Below the pieces are notes generated by a model, which saw only the letters and a program-made list of their open reading frames with translations, made no database searches and had not been told where the DNA came from. The position numbers and the translations under genes are program-made. Shown here piece after piece: positions 62,594 to 64,000 of a stretch of DNA of 64,000 bases (the stretch's first letter is position 1; the number at the start of each line of letters is the position of its first letter). The DNA is from Gongronella butleri (Eukaryota; Mucoromycota; Mucoromycetes; Mucorales; Cunninghamellaceae). The stretch spans positions 1,102,501-1,166,500 of the forward strand of contig JAIWZP010000001.1 of assembly GCA_025201375.1 (NCBI GenBank), read 5' to 3'.

Positions 62594-64000
62594 TCATACA
62601 AAGGCAAAGCCCGTGGAGCATTCGTTGATGGCCTTGAACAAGTTGGCGCGCAGGCTTTCGTACGAATCGTATTCTGGCAGGTCGACTTGATTGAAGCTAA
62701 GAGGGAGAGGAAAAAAAAGGGTAAGAATACACGAATCAGGCAACTTTTTTTTTTTTTGACAATTTTTACCATGTATGCGCGGAAGGCAGGCGGTTCTGAC
62801 CGCTAAAGTCCTTGTGGATTTGGAACTTTTGGACGCCGCCGGAGCCCTGGAGGTGTGCAAAGCCAGCGAGCGGGACCTTTGACGTGCCTGTGGCGAATTG
62901 CAGCAATTTAGCGCGCTCTTCCTGGTCAAAGCTGCGGACGGCGCGCCAGAACCATTGGATTTGTGGCGAGTTGGCGTGGTACGACTCGTAGACGGTGTTG
63001 TTCTTCCAATCGTCGAGGTCAATGTCGGGCAAGCCCGAGATCAAGAGCTCCAATTCTTGCTCGTTGAAGATTTGGATGAGTTCGGGTGAGATGATGTCGT
63101 GGAAGCCCTGGAGGAAGGCATTGATTTGGTCCTTGATGGCGATGGTCAGCTTTTGCGCCGTGACGAGATTGACGTATTCGTGCTTGTTTTGCTCGGTAAC
63201 GGGCAAGTCGCGGCCTCCGGGCTTGAGATCGACAGTCTTGTTCGTGCCAAAGTCGTCGACTTCCATGCTAAAGGTCAGATCAATGACGTCGGTGATGTCA
63301 TTGTCGAGCATCCACACGAGACTCTTGTAGTACTCTGGGTCGACGGCCTCGACGTCGCGATAGTCGACGGACCGATTGAGGATGTGCTTGTAGAACGAGC
63401 GGGTGAAATAAGCATCGAGCAGCCTGCCGTCGTAGATGGCCTTGCCAATGACGCGGCCGACAAACTTGAAGTAGCTCAAATGGTCGGCATTGACCCAGGA
63501 CGCGCGATTGGGCTGGTACGTGAGCTTGTCAGCGGCGGACGCGATGAACAGGGCGTAATTGGGGTCGAACATTTGGCGCGCGAGGACCGAGAACCATTCG
63601 CGGCTGACACCGCCGGCATCGACGCCCTCCTCGTCATAAAAGCGGACCATGAGCTTGCCGTGCTTGATTTCGCCGCCGGTGCGGCCCTGCAGCTGTTGGT
63701 ACGAGTCCTCAAACACGTATTGACGGCGCACGTTCAATTGGAGCGGCGGGAAATGCGAGCGTGGCTCTGTGCGCTTGTGCAGCTGCTGGTGGAAGTAATT
63801 GCGCTTGTTGTCGAATTCGAGCATCTTGGGGTTGCGCACCAGCAGTGAGAACGAGCCGCTCATGAGCGTCGGGTTGTTGCGCACCATGATGTTGAGGATC
63901 TTTTTGTGCTCCTCGGTGAACTTGAAGAAAAAGTTGTCCTCAGGGGTCTCGCTGTCCAATGGCGCGGCTGTAACGACCGAGGCCATGGCTGTGGTGGTGG
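62594..64000 (-). CDS. TOM1: Tom1/HUWE1 HECT ubiquitin ligase, C-terminal part
   Basis: Giant E3 ligase; only the C-terminal region is in the window, and the frame is open past position 64000. Exons (minus strand) are >64000-62770 and 62696-62594, about 443 residues. The HECT domain is complete: FDNKRNYFHQQLHKR, VRRQYVFEDSYQQLQGRTGG, the N-lobe block LMVRFYDEEGVDAGGVSREW, LDNDITDVIDLTFSMEVDDF, DLPVTEQNKHEYVNLVTAQK and the C-lobe RLPSAHTCFNQVDLPEYDSY. The catalytic Cys in HTCFNQ is formed by the splice junction (TG from one exon, C from the next). LLVRNPKMLEF upstream is typical of Tom1/HUWE1 rather than Rsp5 or Hul types. Known roles include turnover of excess ribosomal proteins and histones. 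The Met at 63986 is internal, not the start. Confidence 0.93.

Noticed and set aside
63099..63848. Plus-strand frame of 249 codons opposite TOM1
   Set aside because: Antisense shadow of the HECT domain, which is conserved on the minus strand.

Overview
The window is nuclear DNA of a filamentous fungus, most likely an early-diverging one (Mucoromycota, perhaps Mucorales). This rests on gene content and style, not a search. Genes are short and intron-rich with GT-AG introns of about 50-110 bp that often hold long A or T runs. A Zn2Cys6 regulator, CSM3, ATG3, a PX-PB1 protein, a stand-alone response regulator, a Kex2-type peptide precursor and a TOM1 HECT ligase sit together without operons. I rebuilt exon chains by hand; for almost every intact gene the coding phase closes exactly.

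Layout: 0-7.5 kb holds the TFIIE-beta 3' part, SQT1/AAMP, GAPDH and FCF2. 8-18.7 kb holds a Zn2Cys6 transcription factor, CSM3/TIPIN, a PX-PB1 protein and a response regulator. 19-26.6 kb is gene-dense: ATG3, phosphoglucomutase, a TMEM128-like membrane protein, RVS161 (BAR) and TLS1/C9orf78. 26.6-30.7 kb is a gene-free stretch of old repeats. 30.7-34.9 kb holds YIP1, a SWIB-domain SMARCD subunit and a beta-propeller lactonase. 35-37.5 kb is repeat-rich. 37.6-40.8 kb is a Pumilio protein whose eight repeats read out as UGUAUAUA by the known code. 41.6-44.3 kb is a large secreted precursor with many dibasic sites, the most novel gene here. 45.2-49 kb holds a small polyQ ORF, UBL3-like, a SET protein and DID2/CHMP1. 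49-53.5 kb is repeats followed by a decayed multi-exon gene. 53.9-55.4 kb is an amino-acid permease. 55.4-62.6 kb is mostly repeats, and the window ends in the HECT end of TOM1.

The genes are housekeeping functions in several pathways: transcription and chromatin (TFIIE, SMARCD, Zn2Cys6), ribosome assembly (SQT1, FCF2), fork protection (CSM3), carbon metabolism (GAPDH, PGM), membrane traffic, autophagy and endocytosis (ATG3, YIP1, RVS161, DID2, UBL3), RNA control (PUF, TLS1) and protein turnover (TOM1). Neighbours often converge with under 100 bp between stop codons or diverge from a short shared promoter.

The two points most worth following are (1) the 848-residue secreted precursor with five variants of a G-T-x-I-S-L-I-G-K-R-like unit and repeated Gln starts after Lys-Arg sites, and (2) collinear, diverged dispersed repeat families in which one copy differs by short palindromic insertions rich in TACTGTA/TACAGTA and GATAC/GTATC.
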